Source: Halothermothrix orenii H 168
GTDB lineage: Bacteria; Bacillota; Halanaerobiia; Halanaerobiales; Halothermotrichaceae
Length of the DNA stretch: 64,000 nucleotides
Assembly (NCBI RefSeq): GCF_000020485.1
Contig: NC_011899.1
Coordinates: 1,644,501 to 1,708,500 of the forward strand
Reading direction: 5' to 3'
The translations under genes were made by a program, and so were the position numbers. Below the pieces are notes generated by a model. That model saw nothing but the letters and a program-made list of their open reading frames with translations, searched no databases and was not told where the DNA came from. The number at the start of each line of letters is the position of its first letter. Position 1 is the first letter of the stretch. Below are positions 35,750 through 45,637 of this stretch, piece after piece.

Positions 35750-35956
35750 TTGTTATATAACTATCAATCGGTACCCAAAGGGGGCTGAAAATTATTTATA
35801 ATTATTCTTTAAAATATAATAATAATAATAATTTACATATACTACTAGGACTTATACACGGATTTTACTCTCTACGACCTACGACAACTATCCTAACATA
35901 TAGAACATTAGGGACGAAGTACTACTTGATGCGCATATATCTGCATTATACTTTTG

Positions 35957-37030
35957 TCACTCTACTATAAACTCCTCTGTATACTGGATGTTTTCCCATA
36001 CAAGCCCATCGGAGCGAAAGTACTTTCGTATAATAGAACCATCTTTTTTAATATAATCTATAACAAAAACCTGTCCTGTTTCTATCAGCATCGGATAATT
36101 GTCGTAAGGCATTACATACCCTGTTTTAGGACTATCCTCAAAATCTTCATATGCATTCTCCAGACGCCAAAATTCCCTATAGACATAATCTTCTTTAAAT
36201 CCTGTCAACTCCTGTTTCCCAAAATACATTGCCTCATACTCTTTTCCACCAACCTGGATTATATCTACCCGGTACGGTTCAATATCCTTCACCAAAATAA
36301 ATAAATCTACTGAGTGTATAGCATCACCATAACGTTCCTTCAATTGATTTGCCATGCACGGAACAGAATTAGTATGGTCCATCGCCTCCAGCCCGGTATG
36401 TGCGGCACCATAAATCCCCATTATGCTTTCGCCTTTTAATTGATCAAATTCGCGGATAAAATTCTCCACCATCATGTTTTCACGATAAACATGGTCTTTA
36501 TCAGAATAAAACTTCTTGCCCTGCTCTATCACCTCTTTTGCTCTCAGGTATTGCTCTGAGTCCTCCAGGTTATTACTTCGAAGATATTTCAGAAAACGTA
36601 CTCCTATACTATTATATCGATGCCCGATATCTGTCCCGTGGAAAATCGTTTCAGGACAATGGATTTTTATCTTCTTGAAAAACTCTTTATATTCAGGGTT
36701 ACATAGAGCAGTATTAGCCCAATCAAAATATAGATTATTCAGAATATCGTCGCTATCTGATTGCATCCATATGTTCAAAAATTCTGCGGTATAGTACGGA
36801 AGTTCTAAAAATAAATGTCTCATATTCTGGTTGTGGTAGTAATCATACCATAATTCAAATTCTTTATCTATAATTTTATCTACACCATGCACTTCCCCAT
36901 ATAGGTAAATTTGTCCAGAAGATTGCGACGGTGGTGAGGATATGTCACTTTGTGTTGCACCAGTTGAACTAACCGCCAACACCAATATCATAATCATTGC
37001 AAAAACAGCCGCAATACTTTTACTTTTCAT
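35957..37030 (-). CDS. Secreted Tiki/TraB/ChaN-like protein, copy A
   Basis: A 357-aa protein with a signal peptide ending near STGA. It carries the pattern of the Tiki/TraB/EreA-ChaN superfamily: a first GxxH in YLYGEVHG, a conserved acidic LELPYY, HGTDIGHRYN, and a second GxxH in GIYGAAHTG. Members are putative metal-dependent hydrolases or haem-binding proteins; which applies is unknown. It is the downstream member of a tandem duplicated pair and has a segment (DLFILVKDIEPY) missing from copy B. Confidence 0.7.
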   Translation of the reverse strand: MKSKSIAAVFAMIMILVLAVSSTGATQSDISSPPSQSSGQIYLYGEVHGVDKIIDKEFELWYDYYHNQNMRHLFLELPYYTAEFLNIWMQSDSDDILNNLYFDWANTALCNPEYKEFFKKIKIHCPETIFHGTDIGHRYNSIGVRFLKYLRSNNLEDSEQYLRAKEVIEQGKKFYSDKDHVYRENMMVENFIREFDQLKGESIMGIYGAAHTGLEAMDHTNSVPCMANQLKERYGDAIHSVDLFILVKDIEPYRVDIIQVGGKEYEAMYFGKQELTGFKEDYVYREFWRLENAYEDFEDSPKTGYVMPYDNYPMLIETGQVFVIDYIKKDGSIIRKYFRSDGLVWENIQYTEEFIVE

Positions 37031-37316
37031 TTCCCTATCACCTCACTAAATAAAAATAATTTTCACTAACAGGATACCAATTTTAAAACATCGTTACTGA
37101 TTTAAGTGGACATGTTTCGACATTTAAAAACCTTATAAACATTTATTCTTTATTATTTATTATCCATTTTTATTAATATTCCTTTTAAAAAAAAGAAGAA
37201 AATGTAAAACTCCAATTACTGTTATAATGGATGTATATCCTCATGTAACACCAGATTTGTAGAAGATAACAGCAGAAAGAATGGATAAGAACTCACAAAA
37301 ATGTGTTAAATTTAAA

Positions 37317-37345
37317 TAAAAAAAAAGAAACCTGAAACAGGTTTC
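37317..37345 (-). terminator. Terminator between the duplicated genes
   Basis: GAAACCTG (37327-37334) and CAGGTTTC (37338-37345) form a perfect 8-bp stem with a 3-base loop, followed on the minus strand by about nine T. It ends copy B so that copy A needs its own promoter. Confidence 0.85.
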
Positions 37346-37391
37346 AATAAAGAGCAAAACATTATAACTATGATATTAACATGTACTTTTG

Positions 37392-38432
37392 TCACTCTAC
37401 TATAAATTCCTCTGTGCACGGGAGATTTTCCCATACAAGCCCATCGGAGCGAAAGTACTTTCGTATGACAGAACCATCTTCTTTAATATAATCTATAACA
37501 AAAACCTGTCCTGTTTCTATCAGCATCGGATAATTGTTGTAAGGTAGTATATTCCCTGTCTTAGGTCTATCCTCAAAATCTTCATATGCATTCTCCAGAC
37601 GCCAAAATTCCCTATAGGCATAATCTTCAAATCTTGTCAACTCCTGTTTCCCAAAATACATTGCCTTATACTCTTTTCCACCAACCTGGATTATATCTAC
37701 TCGTAAATCTACTGAGTGTATAGCATCACCATAACGTTCCTTCAGTTGATTTGCCATGCACGGAACAGAATTAGTATGGTTCATCGCCTCCAGCCCGGTG
37801 TGTGCTGCACCATAAATCCCCATTATGCTTTCACCTTTTAATTTATCAAATTCGCGGATAAAATTCTTCACCATCATGTTTTCACGGTAAACATGGTCTT
37901 TATCAAAATGGTACTTCTTTCCCTGCTCTATTACCTCTTTCGCTATTAAGTATTGCTCTGAATCCTCTAAATTATTACTTCGAAGATATTTCAGAAAACG
38001 TACTCCTGTAGTATTATATTGATGTCCGACATCTGTCCCGTGGAAAATCGTTTCAGGACAATGGATTTTTATCTTCTTGAAAAACTCTTTATGTTCAGGG
38101 TTACACCCAGCAGTATTAGCCCAATCAAAATATAGATTATTCAGAATATCGTCGCTATCTGATTGCATCCATATGTTCAAAAATTCTGCGGTATAGTATG
38201 GAAGTTCTAAAAATAAATGTCTCATGTTCTGGTTGTGGTAGTAATCATACCATAATTTAAATTCTTTATCTAAAATCTTATCTACACCATGCATTTCCCC
38301 ATATAGGTAAATTTGTCCAGAAGATTGCGACGATGGTGCGGGTGTATCACTTTGCGTTGCACCAATTGAACCAACCGCCAACACCAATATCATAATCATT
38401 GAAAACACAACCGCAATACTTTTACTTTTCAT
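37392..38432 (-). CDS. Secreted Tiki/TraB/ChaN-like protein, copy B
   Basis: A 346-aa paralogue of the neighbouring gene, about 90% identical by eye, with the same signal peptide, GEMHG, LELPYY, HGTDVGHQYN and GIYGAAHTG motifs. It lacks about 12 residues after HSVDL. A GTG at 38441 lies inside the ribosome site; the ATG at 38432 matches the paralogue's start. The conserved upstream region suggests the two are expressed alike. Function unknown, as for copy A. Confidence 0.7.
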   Translation of the reverse strand: MKSKSIAVVFSMIMILVLAVGSIGATQSDTPAPSSQSSGQIYLYGEMHGVDKILDKEFKLWYDYYHNQNMRHLFLELPYYTAEFLNIWMQSDSDDILNNLYFDWANTAGCNPEHKEFFKKIKIHCPETIFHGTDVGHQYNTTGVRFLKYLRSNNLEDSEQYLIAKEVIEQGKKYHFDKDHVYRENMMVKNFIREFDKLKGESIMGIYGAAHTGLEAMNHTNSVPCMANQLKERYGDAIHSVDLRVDIIQVGGKEYKAMYFGKQELTRFEDYAYREFWRLENAYEDFEDRPKTGNILPYNNYPMLIETGQVFVIDYIKEDGSVIRKYFRSDGLVWENLPCTEEFIVE

Positions 38433-38742
38433 TTCTCTCACCTCACTAAATAAAGATAATCTTCACTAACAGGATACCAATTTTAAAACATCATTGCTAA
38501 GTTTAAAGTGGACATGTTTCGACATTCAAAATCTTATAAACATTTATTCTTTATTATTTATTATCCATTTTTATTAATATTCCTTTTTTAAAAAAGAAAA
38601 AAATTGTAAGGCTCCAATTACTGTTATAATGGATGTATATCCTCATGTAACACCAGATTTGCAGAATATAACAGCGGAAAGAATGGATAAAGAACTCGAA
38701 GTAATTAATTAATGATTACCCGGTGGTTTTTTAATAAAATTT

Positions 38743-38772
38743 AAAAAAAGCCCTCTCACAACGAGAGGGCTT
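38743..38772 (-). terminator. Terminator after tRNA-Trp
   Basis: AAGCCCTCTC and GAGAGGGCTT form a perfect 10-bp stem with a 5-base loop, followed on the minus strand by seven T. It ends the rnr-smpB-ssrA-tRNA-Trp transcript. Confidence 0.9.
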
Positions 38773-38795
38773 AATATTACATTGGAAAAATAAAA

Positions 38796-38871
38796 TGGCA
38801 CGGGCAGGAGGACTTGAACCCCCAGCACCTGGATTTGGAGTCCAGTGCTCTACCAGTTGAGCTATGCCCGT
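38796..38871 (-). tRNA. tRNA-Trp (CCA)
   Basis: Complete 76-nt cloverleaf with acceptor ACGGGCA/TGCCCGT, anticodon CCA, T arm GGTTCAAGTCC and encoded CCA, 50 bp downstream of tmRNA. Confidence 0.95.
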
Positions 38872-38920
38872 GCGTTGGATTTCAGGCAATTTATACCTGC
38901 CTGTTATCAAATTATATAAC

Positions 38921-39281
38921 TGGTGGAGGTGGTGGGATTCGAACCCACGTACTACATGGGTCACCCTTCAGGCACCTACGAGCGTAGTCTGTGTTTTAAT
39001 CTCATAGCCTGATCCCCCACAGACAGGGTCCCAGACTATCAGCCTGTAATGTTCCCTACTACCCTACAGGCATCAGGTAGCAGGTAGCCCACTGTTTATG
39101 ACACTTACCCGATTCCGCAGGCAAAAACCGGATAAGCGTAGCTGCTTTGTTTAAGCAGCAGCTAAAGCGTAATTGTTATTGTCTGCAAGTAATTTTAAAT
39201 GGTCAGTGTTTTACGTGTGAAAGACCAACCACGGCTCGCTCCTGAAGGATTCACCATGCAGGCGAAACCCGGAACACCCCC
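38921..39281 (-). ncRNA. ssrA: tmRNA (transfer-messenger RNA)
   Basis: A 361-nt one-piece tmRNA. The tRNA-like ends pair as GGGGGTG with CACCTCC, discriminator A and encoded CCA; the T arm is GGTTCGAATCC. The tag frame at 39186-39151 reads ADNNNYALAAA and stops at TAA; it ends in one more Ala than the usual ALAA. Frees stalled ribosomes and tags the product for proteolysis. smpB, its protein partner, is directly upstream. Confidence 0.95.
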
Positions 39282-39341
39282 AGATTTATCCTGTAGAGTT
39301 TTGTATTATAAATTATAACTTACCAGTATATAAATGTCAAG

Positions 39342-39809
39342 TTAATAACGCTGCCTTTCTTTAAAGGCCCGTCTTATTTCACGTTCAGCTGTTTTTTTGG
39401 CTATTTCCTGACGTTTGTCATATTTCTTTTTACCTTTAGCAAGGGCCAGTTCAATCTTGGCCAGATTGTTTTTTAAATAGATACTCAAAGGAACCAGAGA
39501 ATAACCCCTCTGTTTAGTTTTACCGATCAGTTTTCTAATTTCACTCTTATGGAGTAAAAGTTTTCTTTTCCTCCCGGGGTCATGGTTATAACGATTCCCC
39601 TGCTTATAGGGACTGATATGCATATTATATAAGAATACTTCACCATTCTCAACCAGGGCAAAGCTATCCTTTAAGTTAACCCTGCCCTCCCGGACAGATT
39701 TAATTTCAGTCCCCCTTAAAATGATACCAGATTCATAGGTTTCTTCGATGAAAAAATCATGTCTTGCCTTTTTATTCCGGGCTATAACCTTTATATTATC
39801 CTGTCCCAT
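39342..39809 (-). CDS. smpB: SsrA-binding protein SmpB
   Basis: A 155-aa RNA-binding protein that delivers tmRNA to stalled ribosomes. Family marks: '[20 protein letters not shown]', '[19 protein letters not shown]', '[20 protein letters not shown]' and a basic C-terminal tail ([20 protein letters not shown]) that probes the empty mRNA channel. GAGGAGGG precedes the ATG. 12 bp after rnr and 60 bp before ssrA. Confidence 0.98.
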   Translation of the reverse strand: MGQDNIKVIARNKKARHDFFIEETYESGIILRGTEIKSVREGRVNLKDSFALVENGEVFLYNMHISPYKQGNRYNHDPGRKRKLLLHKSEIRKLIGKTKQRGYSLVPLSIYLKNNLAKIELALAKGKKKYDKRQEIAKKTAEREIRRAFKERQRY

Positions 39810-39821
39810 TTTATCCCTCCT

Positions 39822-41951
39822 CTACTCGATGAGGCTAAAATCTATCTGTCTTTCATCTAGATTGACCCGTTCAACCCTGACCCTTACCCTGTCACCAAAC
39901 CGGTAAGTCTTCCGGGTCCTCTCACCAATTAAAGCATGCTGTTCTTCCACATAATGATAGTAATCATCCTCCAGATTTTCAACATGGATAAGCCCCTCAA
40001 CAGTATTATCCAGTTCAACAAAGAAGCCAAAATTGGTAACCCCGTTAATAATACCTTCATACTCTTCTCCAGTTTTATCCTTCATATATTCAACCTTCTT
40101 CAAATCAACAGAGTCCCGTTCAGCTTCCATGGCTTTTCTTTCCTGGAGGGAGCTGTGTTCAGCAACTTCAAATAATTTCTCTTCCAGTTCTTCCTGCCTC
40201 CGGGCTGGTAGATAACCTTTTTTAATAACCTCTTTAATAATCCGGTGAATCATAAGGTCGGGATACCGCCTTATTGGGGATGTAAAGTGGGTATAATAAT
40301 CGAGAGCCAGTCCAAAATGGCCAATATTCTGGTCTGAGTAGACTGCCTGTTTCATGGACCTTAAAAGTATTCTGGTAATCAAGCGTTCTTCCGGTCTCCC
40401 TTCCACCAGTTGAAGCAGTTCCTGTAATTCCCGGGGGTGTATCTCATTATTAACCCCCTTTAAATGGTAGCCAAAATTATGGATAAATTCATTAAAGTCA
40501 GCCATCCTGCCGTGATCAGGCTGATCATGAACCCTGTAGATAAAGGGTATCTGTCGCCAGTACATATCTTCAGCAACTACCCGATTGGCTGCAATCATAA
40601 ATTCCTCAATAAGCTGTTCAGGAATACCATGAACTCTGTTTATAATATCAACCGGCTTACCATCTTCATTAAGGATAACCTTTACCTCGGGCATATCAAA
40701 ATCAATGCTACCCCGGGCTACCCTTTCTTCCCTTAATCTTTTCCTGAGCTTATTCATTAACTTTAAATAGGGAACAAAATCCCTGTATTTTTGAATTGCC
40801 GCTTTATTTTTATGAACAAGGATTTCTCTGACCTCATCATAGGTTAAACGGTAATTGGTTTTGATAACACTGGGAACGATCTCATACTCCATCAGTTTAA
40901 AGGGTTCCAGCTGATAAGTAATAAAGACCGACATGGTTAACCGGTCCTGATTGGGGTTAAGGCTACAGATACCATTGGAAAGCCTCTCAGGAAGCATCGG
41001 AATAACCCGGTCCACCAGATAAATACTGGTTCCCCTCTTCAGAGCCTCCCGATCAAGGGCACTATCTTCTTTTACATAATGGGAGACATCGGCAATATGG
41101 ACCCCCAGGCGTACCTGGTTATCATCCACCTCTTCAATGGATACAGCATCATCAAGGTCCTTAGCATCAGCCCCGTCAATTGTAACCATGGGCATAGCTC
41201 TAAGGTCCCTTCTTCCCTTTAAGTCACCTTTACTTATTTCAAGGGGAATAGACTTTGCTTCCTCAAGGACCTCATAATCAAACTCCTGGGGAAGACCCAG
41301 CTGATAAATTATCCCCTCTATGTCTACTCCCCGTTCTCCCCGGGAGCCCAGGATTTTAATTATCTTACCTTCAGGGTTTCTCTTTTTTTCAGGCCATCTG
41401 GTTATTTCAGCAACCACTTTCTGGTTTTGCCTGGCCCCGTTTAATTCCTCTTTCGGAATAAAAACATCATAAAAAATTCTTTTATTATCAGGGACTACAA
41501 AGCCAAAGTACTTGCTTTTCTCCAGGTTGCCGACCACCTGGTGGTTGGCCCGTTCTATGATTTTTACAACTTCTCCCTCTCTGTTTTTACCCTTTTGCCT
41601 TGAAAGAAGTCTGACAAAGACCCGGTCATTATGCATGGCCCCTTTTAGATTTTCAAGGCTAATAAATATATCATCCCGGGTCGGGTCATCAGGGATTAAA
41701 AACGCAAATCCCCTGGGGTTACCCTCAATACGACCGGGAATCAGGTCCATTTTCTCGGGAATACCGTATTTACCATCCTGGGTTTTAAAAAGAAGACCCT
41801 CTTTAACCAGTTTTTTTAAAAGGTTAATAAATATCCCCTTCTGATCCTTTTCAATTTTAAATACTTTCATTAATTCGGCGGCCGACATAGGCCGTTCGGC
41901 CTTATCGGCCATAAATTCCATAATTTTATCTCTAGCGCTCATAGTCACCAT
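39822..41951 (-). CDS. rnr: Ribonuclease R
   Basis: A 709-aa processive 3'-5' exoribonuclease of the RNB family that degrades structured and non-stop mRNA. Order: N-terminal helical domain, two cold-shock domains, RNB core with catalytic aspartates in TIDGADAKDLDDAVS, and a C-terminal S1 domain (GEEYEGIINGVTNFGFFVEL). The first ATG (41951) has weak support; an ATG nine bases on (MSARDK) is equally possible. Clustering with smpB and ssrA matches its role in trans-translation. Confidence 0.97.
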   Translation of the reverse strand: MVTMSARDKIMEFMADKAERPMSAAELMKVFKIEKDQKGIFINLLKKLVKEGLLFKTQDGKYGIPEKMDLIPGRIEGNPRGFAFLIPDDPTRDDIFISLENLKGAMHNDRVFVRLLSRQKGKNREGEVVKIIERANHQVVGNLEKSKYFGFVVPDNKRIFYDVFIPKEELNGARQNQKVVAEITRWPEKKRNPEGKIIKILGSRGERGVDIEGIIYQLGLPQEFDYEVLEEAKSIPLEISKGDLKGRRDLRAMPMVTIDGADAKDLDDAVSIEEVDDNQVRLGVHIADVSHYVKEDSALDREALKRGTSIYLVDRVIPMLPERLSNGICSLNPNQDRLTMSVFITYQLEPFKLMEYEIVPSVIKTNYRLTYDEVREILVHKNKAAIQKYRDFVPYLKLMNKLRKRLREERVARGSIDFDMPEVKVILNEDGKPVDIINRVHGIPEQLIEEFMIAANRVVAEDMYWRQIPFIYRVHDQPDHGRMADFNEFIHNFGYHLKGVNNEIHPRELQELLQLVEGRPEERLITRILLRSMKQAVYSDQNIGHFGLALDYYTHFTSPIRRYPDLMIHRIIKEVIKKGYLPARRQEELEEKLFEVAEHSSLQERKAMEAERDSVDLKKVEYMKDKTGEEYEGIINGVTNFGFFVELDNTVEGLIHVENLEDDYYHYVEEQHALIGERTRKTYRFGDRVRVRVERVNLDERQIDFSLIE

Positions 41952-42075
41952 TCCTAAATTATCATTTTATTTTAATTATCGCCTGGCTTTTCCACCAGAA
42001 AAATCAATTATAGTAAAACTGGATTAACGTTGGATTTAAGTACCTTATATCTATTATTACCTTACCTGGCATGGT

Positions 42076-42627
42076 TTATAAGCCCAGTTCATCAGAAATA
42101 CCCTGCATGGCCTCCAGAGCCAGGCCTATAAACTCTTCAAGCTCAAGACCCATTTCAGAACAGGAAGCAATGACATCCCGGTCTGCCCCCCGGGCAAAAG
42201 ACTTTTCCTTATAACGATTCATTACAAACTCAGTATCTATAGAATCCAGTTTTTTATCAGGGTGGATCAAAGCTGCAGCTACAATAAGACCGGTCAGGGG
42301 ATCACTGGCATAAAGGGCTTTATCCATCAGACTCTTACGGGGTAATCCATGAACACCATTATGAACTTTAACGGCATATACTATATCCTCAGGCAAACCT
42401 AATTCTTCAAGCATTTCAGCCCCTACGATACTGTGGCGTTCCGGCTCATCAGCTGTTTTTTCATAATCTATATCATGGAGTAGTCCTGTCAAACCCCATT
42501 TTTCCACATCTTTATCAAAATACTCTGCCAGTCTCCTCATTACCGCCTCTACAGCAAGGCAGTGTTTTACCAGATTCTTCTGTTTAATATTCTTCTTAAC
42601 CAGTTGATAAGCATCTTCCCTGTTCAT
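42076..42627 (-). CDS. HD-domain phosphohydrolase
   Basis: A 183-aa HDIG-type protein: 'LVKHCLAVEAVMRRLAEYF', then GLLHDIDYEKT with the HD metal pair and 'RHSIVGAEMLEELGLPEDI'. Such proteins are metal-dependent phosphohydrolases of nucleotides; the substrate is unknown. A longer frame reaches 42699, but AAGGAGG lies before the ATG at 42627 (MNREDAY). About 125 bp upstream of rnr in transcription order. Confidence 0.85.
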   Translation of the reverse strand: MNREDAYQLVKKNIKQKNLVKHCLAVEAVMRRLAEYFDKDVEKWGLTGLLHDIDYEKTADEPERHSIVGAEMLEELGLPEDIVYAVKVHNGVHGLPRKSLMDKALYASDPLTGLIVAAALIHPDKKLDSIDTEFVMNRYKEKSFARGADRDVIASCSEMGLELEEFIGLALEAMQGISDELGL

Positions 42628-42738
42628 ATTGAATCGTACCTCCTTATCAGTTTTACTTTTAACATCAAAATAATGCTGTATTTTTTTAATTTTAACCAAT
42701 TTTTATAATAAAAATTTATACACCTTGAGCATACCCGG

Positions 42739-43134
42739 TTATGGATCAGCAACAATAAATTTCCCGGTAGCCGATGCCAGAAGCGTATCATCACTGTCAT
42801 ATAGCCCGGCCTCGGTAAAAATCAATTTTTTTCGCTGTTTTTTAAAAATCCCGGTTATTCTCAATCTCTCACCGATCCTGACCGGGTGTTTAAACCTGAC
42901 CCGGATTTCAGCAGTTACTGCTATTTCACCTTTTAAAGCAATTACCTTGGCCATAGCTTCATCTAGTAATGTTGTAACCAGTCCTCCGTGCATAATACCA
43001 TCATAACCCTGATGAACATCCCCTGGAATGAATACAGCCTCAGCAGTATTATCACCGGTTAATTTAAAGTCAAGGTTCAGGGATATGGGATTATCAGGAC
43101 CACAGGCAAAGCACATCCTGTCCCCTTCTCTCAT
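42739..43134 (-). CDS. PaaI-type hotdog thioesterase
   Basis: A 131-aa hotdog-fold acyl-CoA thioesterase-like protein: 'CFACGPDNPISLNLDF' at the start, 'GYDGIMHGGLVTTLLDEAM' with the catalytic-region HGG and Asp/Glu, and 'EIRVRFKHPVRIGERLRI'. A frame from GTG 43185 would begin inside the hppA terminator; GGGAGGAGG supports the ATG at 43134. Substrate unknown. Confidence 0.88.
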   Translation of the reverse strand: MREGDRMCFACGPDNPISLNLDFKLTGDNTAEAVFIPGDVHQGYDGIMHGGLVTTLLDEAMAKVIALKGEIAVTAEIRVRFKHPVRIGERLRITGIFKKQRKKLIFTEAGLYDSDDTLLASATGKFIVADP

Positions 43135-43164
43135 AAAACTCCTCCTCCCAAAAATATCTTTTAA

Positions 43165-43197
43165 AAAACCCCCTAAGCCTGACACTTAGAGGGTTTT
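43165..43197 (-). terminator. Terminator of secG-hppA
   Basis: A stem of AAAACCC-CTCTAAG type (one mismatch) encloses a 7-base loop and is followed by six T on the minus strand, 27 bp after the hppA stop. Confidence 0.85.
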
Positions 43198-43223
43198 ACT
43201 CAGCATTATTATTGTAATTGTTA

Positions 43224-45182
43224 TTACATAAATAGTGGAGCAAAAACAAGTGACACAATGGTCATAAGCTTGATTAAAATATTCAGAGATGGTCCAGAGG
43301 TATCCTTGAAGGGATCACCTACAGTATCACCAACAACTGCAGCAGCATGGGTATCGGTACCCTTACCACCGTAGTTACCGGCCTCAATGTACTTTTTGGC
43401 ATTATCCCAGGCACCTCCGGCATTGGCCATCATAATAGCCAGGAGAACACCGGCAGCCAGAGCTCCAGCCAGGAGTCCACCCAGGGCTTCAGCGCTCCAC
43501 AGTCCAATGACAATGGGTACAATAACAGCCATTAATCCGGGCACAACCATTTCTTTTAAGGCAGCTGCTGTACTGATATCAACACAGCGAGCATAATCCG
43601 GTTTGGACTTTCCTTCCATAATACCCGGTATCTCTTTAAACTGCCTTCTAACTTCCTCTATCATCTGGAAAGCAGCCCTACCAACAGCCTGCATGGTGAT
43701 AGATGAGAAGAAGAAAGGCAGCATAGCTCCGATAAAGAGACCAATAATAACATTCGGGTTGGTCAGGCTAATCTCAACCCCTACTTCAGATGAGAAGGCT
43801 GAGAACAGTGATAAAGCGGTCAATGCAGCAGAACCAATGGCAAAACCCTTACCGATAGCAGCTGTTGTATTACCTACTGAATCGAGCTTGTCTGTAATTT
43901 CACGGACCTCTGGTTCCAGGTTGGACATTTCAGCAATACCACCGGCGTTATCAGAGATAGGACCATAAGCATCGACAGCCAGGGTCATTCCGGTAGTAGC
44001 CAGCATACCAACGGCAGCAATGGCAATACCGTAAAGTTCTCCAAAGTAGTAGGCAATAAAGATAGCTACTGCAATTACAATAATGGGAAGAACAGTACTC
44101 TTCATACCAACAGCCAGACCACCAATGATATTGGTAGCAGTACCGGTCTGGGATTGATCGGCTATACTCTGAACCGGTTTATAGTGGTCAGAGGTATAGT
44201 ATTCGGTAATCCGTCCGATTAAAATACCGGCCAGAAGCCCGGCAACAACGGCCCAGAAAACACCTAAATCACCGATAAGGCCGTTTACCAGGAAGTAAGA
44301 ACCAATCAAGGTCAGGATACCACTTATAATAGTTCCCCTTTCCAGGGCTTTAGCTGGATTACCGCCTTCTTTTGCCTTAACAAAACGGGTACTAATGATT
44401 GAAGCAATAATACCTATGGCAGCTACCAGTAATGGTAAAATAACATGTTCCGTTACCTGGGTACTGAAAAGACTACCGAGAGCCATAGCGGCAACAATAG
44501 AACCAACATAAGATTCAAAAAGGTCAGCACCCATACCGGCCACATCACCGACATTGTCACCGACATTGTCGGCAATAACGGCCGGGTTCCTCGGATCATC
44601 CTCAGGTATACCTGCTTCCACCTTTCCTACCAGGTCAGCCCCGACATCGGCCGCTTTGGTGTAAATCCCACCACCAACACGGGCGAAAAGGGCAATTGAA
44701 CTGGCACCAAAGGCAAAACCCCTGATATAGTCTACATTTCCGGTGAATATTATGTAGAGCACCCCAAGTCCCAGGGTACCCAGGCCTACAACTGACATTC
44801 CCATTACGGCCCCACCGGAAAAAGCAATCTCCAGGGCGTTATTCAAACCAGTTCTGGCGGCATTGGTAGTCCTGGCATTAGCAGTAGTTGCAATCTGCAT
44901 ACCAACAAAACCGGCCAGAGCAGAAAAGATAGCCCCTAAAATAAAGGATACGGCAGTCTGCCATCCCAGACTGGGAACAAAAATCATTATCAGGGCTACA
45001 ATAATTACAAATACTGAAAGAATCCTGTATTCCCTGCCTAAAAAGGCCATAGCCCCTTCATTTATAGCCCGGGACAGTTCGACCATTTTGGAAGTACCTT
45101 GCTCTGCCTTATTTACCTTCCCGGCCAGATACAGGGCAAAAAGTAATGCAATGATACCTGCTAAAGGTGTATAAAACTGCAT
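43224..45182 (-). CDS. hppA: Membrane-bound ion-pumping pyrophosphatase
   Basis: A 652-aa integral membrane enzyme (about 16 helices) that couples pyrophosphate hydrolysis to H+ or Na+ export. The active site is seen in [36 protein letters not shown] and the second '[16 protein letters not shown]' and [14 protein letters not shown] loops. The motif [11 protein letters not shown] has Ala where potassium-independent enzymes carry Lys, so it should be K+-dependent; sodium pumping is possible but not decidable here. Downstream of secG in the same direction. Confidence 0.97.
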   Translation of the reverse strand: MQFYTPLAGIIALLFALYLAGKVNKAEQGTSKMVELSRAINEGAMAFLGREYRILSVFVIIVALIMIFVPSLGWQTAVSFILGAIFSALAGFVGMQIATTANARTTNAARTGLNNALEIAFSGGAVMGMSVVGLGTLGLGVLYIIFTGNVDYIRGFAFGASSIALFARVGGGIYTKAADVGADLVGKVEAGIPEDDPRNPAVIADNVGDNVGDVAGMGADLFESYVGSIVAAMALGSLFSTQVTEHVILPLLVAAIGIIASIISTRFVKAKEGGNPAKALERGTIISGILTLIGSYFLVNGLIGDLGVFWAVVAGLLAGILIGRITEYYTSDHYKPVQSIADQSQTGTATNIIGGLAVGMKSTVLPIIVIAVAIFIAYYFGELYGIAIAAVGMLATTGMTLAVDAYGPISDNAGGIAEMSNLEPEVREITDKLDSVGNTTAAIGKGFAIGSAALTALSLFSAFSSEVGVEISLTNPNVIIGLFIGAMLPFFFSSITMQAVGRAAFQMIEEVRRQFKEIPGIMEGKSKPDYARCVDISTAAALKEMVVPGLMAVIVPIVIGLWSAEALGGLLAGALAAGVLLAIMMANAGGAWDNAKKYIEAGNYGGKGTDTHAAAVVGDTVGDPFKDTSGPSLNILIKLMTIVSLVFAPLFM

Positions 45183-45220
45183 TTGACATCCTCCTTATTC
45201 AATTTTAGTCTTATTTAAGA

Positions 45221-45442
45221 TTATACAAAAAAGGCTAACAATAATGATGTAATCATAAATAATACTGCAGCTATTGAGGTAAAGAAACTGAGTTTTTCAT
45301 CAATACCTTTTTTCTTACCAAATATCTTGGTGGCCCCTCCATCTATTGCCCCGGATAGCCCGGCACTTCTTCCTGACTGGAGTAAAACACCGGCAATAAC
45401 GGCCAACGCTATAATAAAATGGGCAATTTTCAAAATTAACAC
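45221..45442 (-). CDS. secG: Preprotein translocase subunit SecG
   Basis: A 73-aa membrane protein with two helices flanking 'LLQSGRSAGLSGAIDGGA', the SecG signature. It assists SecYE in protein export. The start is GTG 45442, seven bases after CGGAGGTGA; the frame open to 45487 has no ribosome site. It follows eno and a terminator; secG-rnr-smpB-ssrA after eno is a common Firmicute order, here interrupted by hppA and two small genes. Confidence 0.94.
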   Translation of the reverse strand: MLILKIAHFIIALAVIAGVLLQSGRSAGLSGAIDGGATKIFGKKKGIDEKLSFFTSIAAVLFMITSLLLAFFV

Positions 45443-45610
45443 TGCCTTCTCACCTCCGTGTCTGCCATGATTATAGGGCTTTCTCAATTAAATATTGTAA
45501 CACACTTATTTTAAAAAAACAATCCTCCCGGGTTCTTTCCTGAAACTATTTTTTTCCGATACCATTAAATTAGATATCCTGTAAGAGAAATAGTATGTAA
45601 AATATACATA

Positions 45611-45637
45611 AAAGGAGGGCGCCGGGCCCTCCCCTTT
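45611..45637 (-). terminator. Terminator of the glycolytic operon
   Basis: GGAGGGC (45614-45620) pairs with GCCCTCC (45626-45632) with flanking A/T extension; TTTTAT follows on the minus strand. It lies about 170 bp after the eno stop. The rest of the 363-bp gap 45443-45805 is AT-rich and may hold the secG promoter; no gene seen. Confidence 0.8.

Larger units (their letters stand above)
35951..38690. repeat. Tandem duplication of about 1.3 kb
   Basis: Sequence 35951-37288 is repeated at 37386-38690 in the same direction, including the whole coding region and about 250 bp upstream of each start (for example TTATAATGGATGTATATCC occurs in both). The copies differ by scattered substitutions and small deletions. 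A terminator (37317-37345) separates them. The gap 37031-37391 holds only the duplicated upstream DNA and that terminator; 38433-38742 likewise. Confidence 0.92.

Noticed and set aside
35957-38432. Duplicated genes considered as an insertion sequence
   Set aside because: No transposase and no terminal inverted repeats; direct tandem copies fit a simple duplication.
43135-43185. Longer thioesterase start at GTG 43185
   Set aside because: It would begin inside the hppA terminator; the ATG at 43134 has a strong GGGAGGAGG site.
43347-43968. Plus-strand frames opposite hppA, up to 121 codons
   Set aside because: hppA is a clear conserved membrane pyrophosphatase on the other strand; the opposite frames reflect its codon bias.
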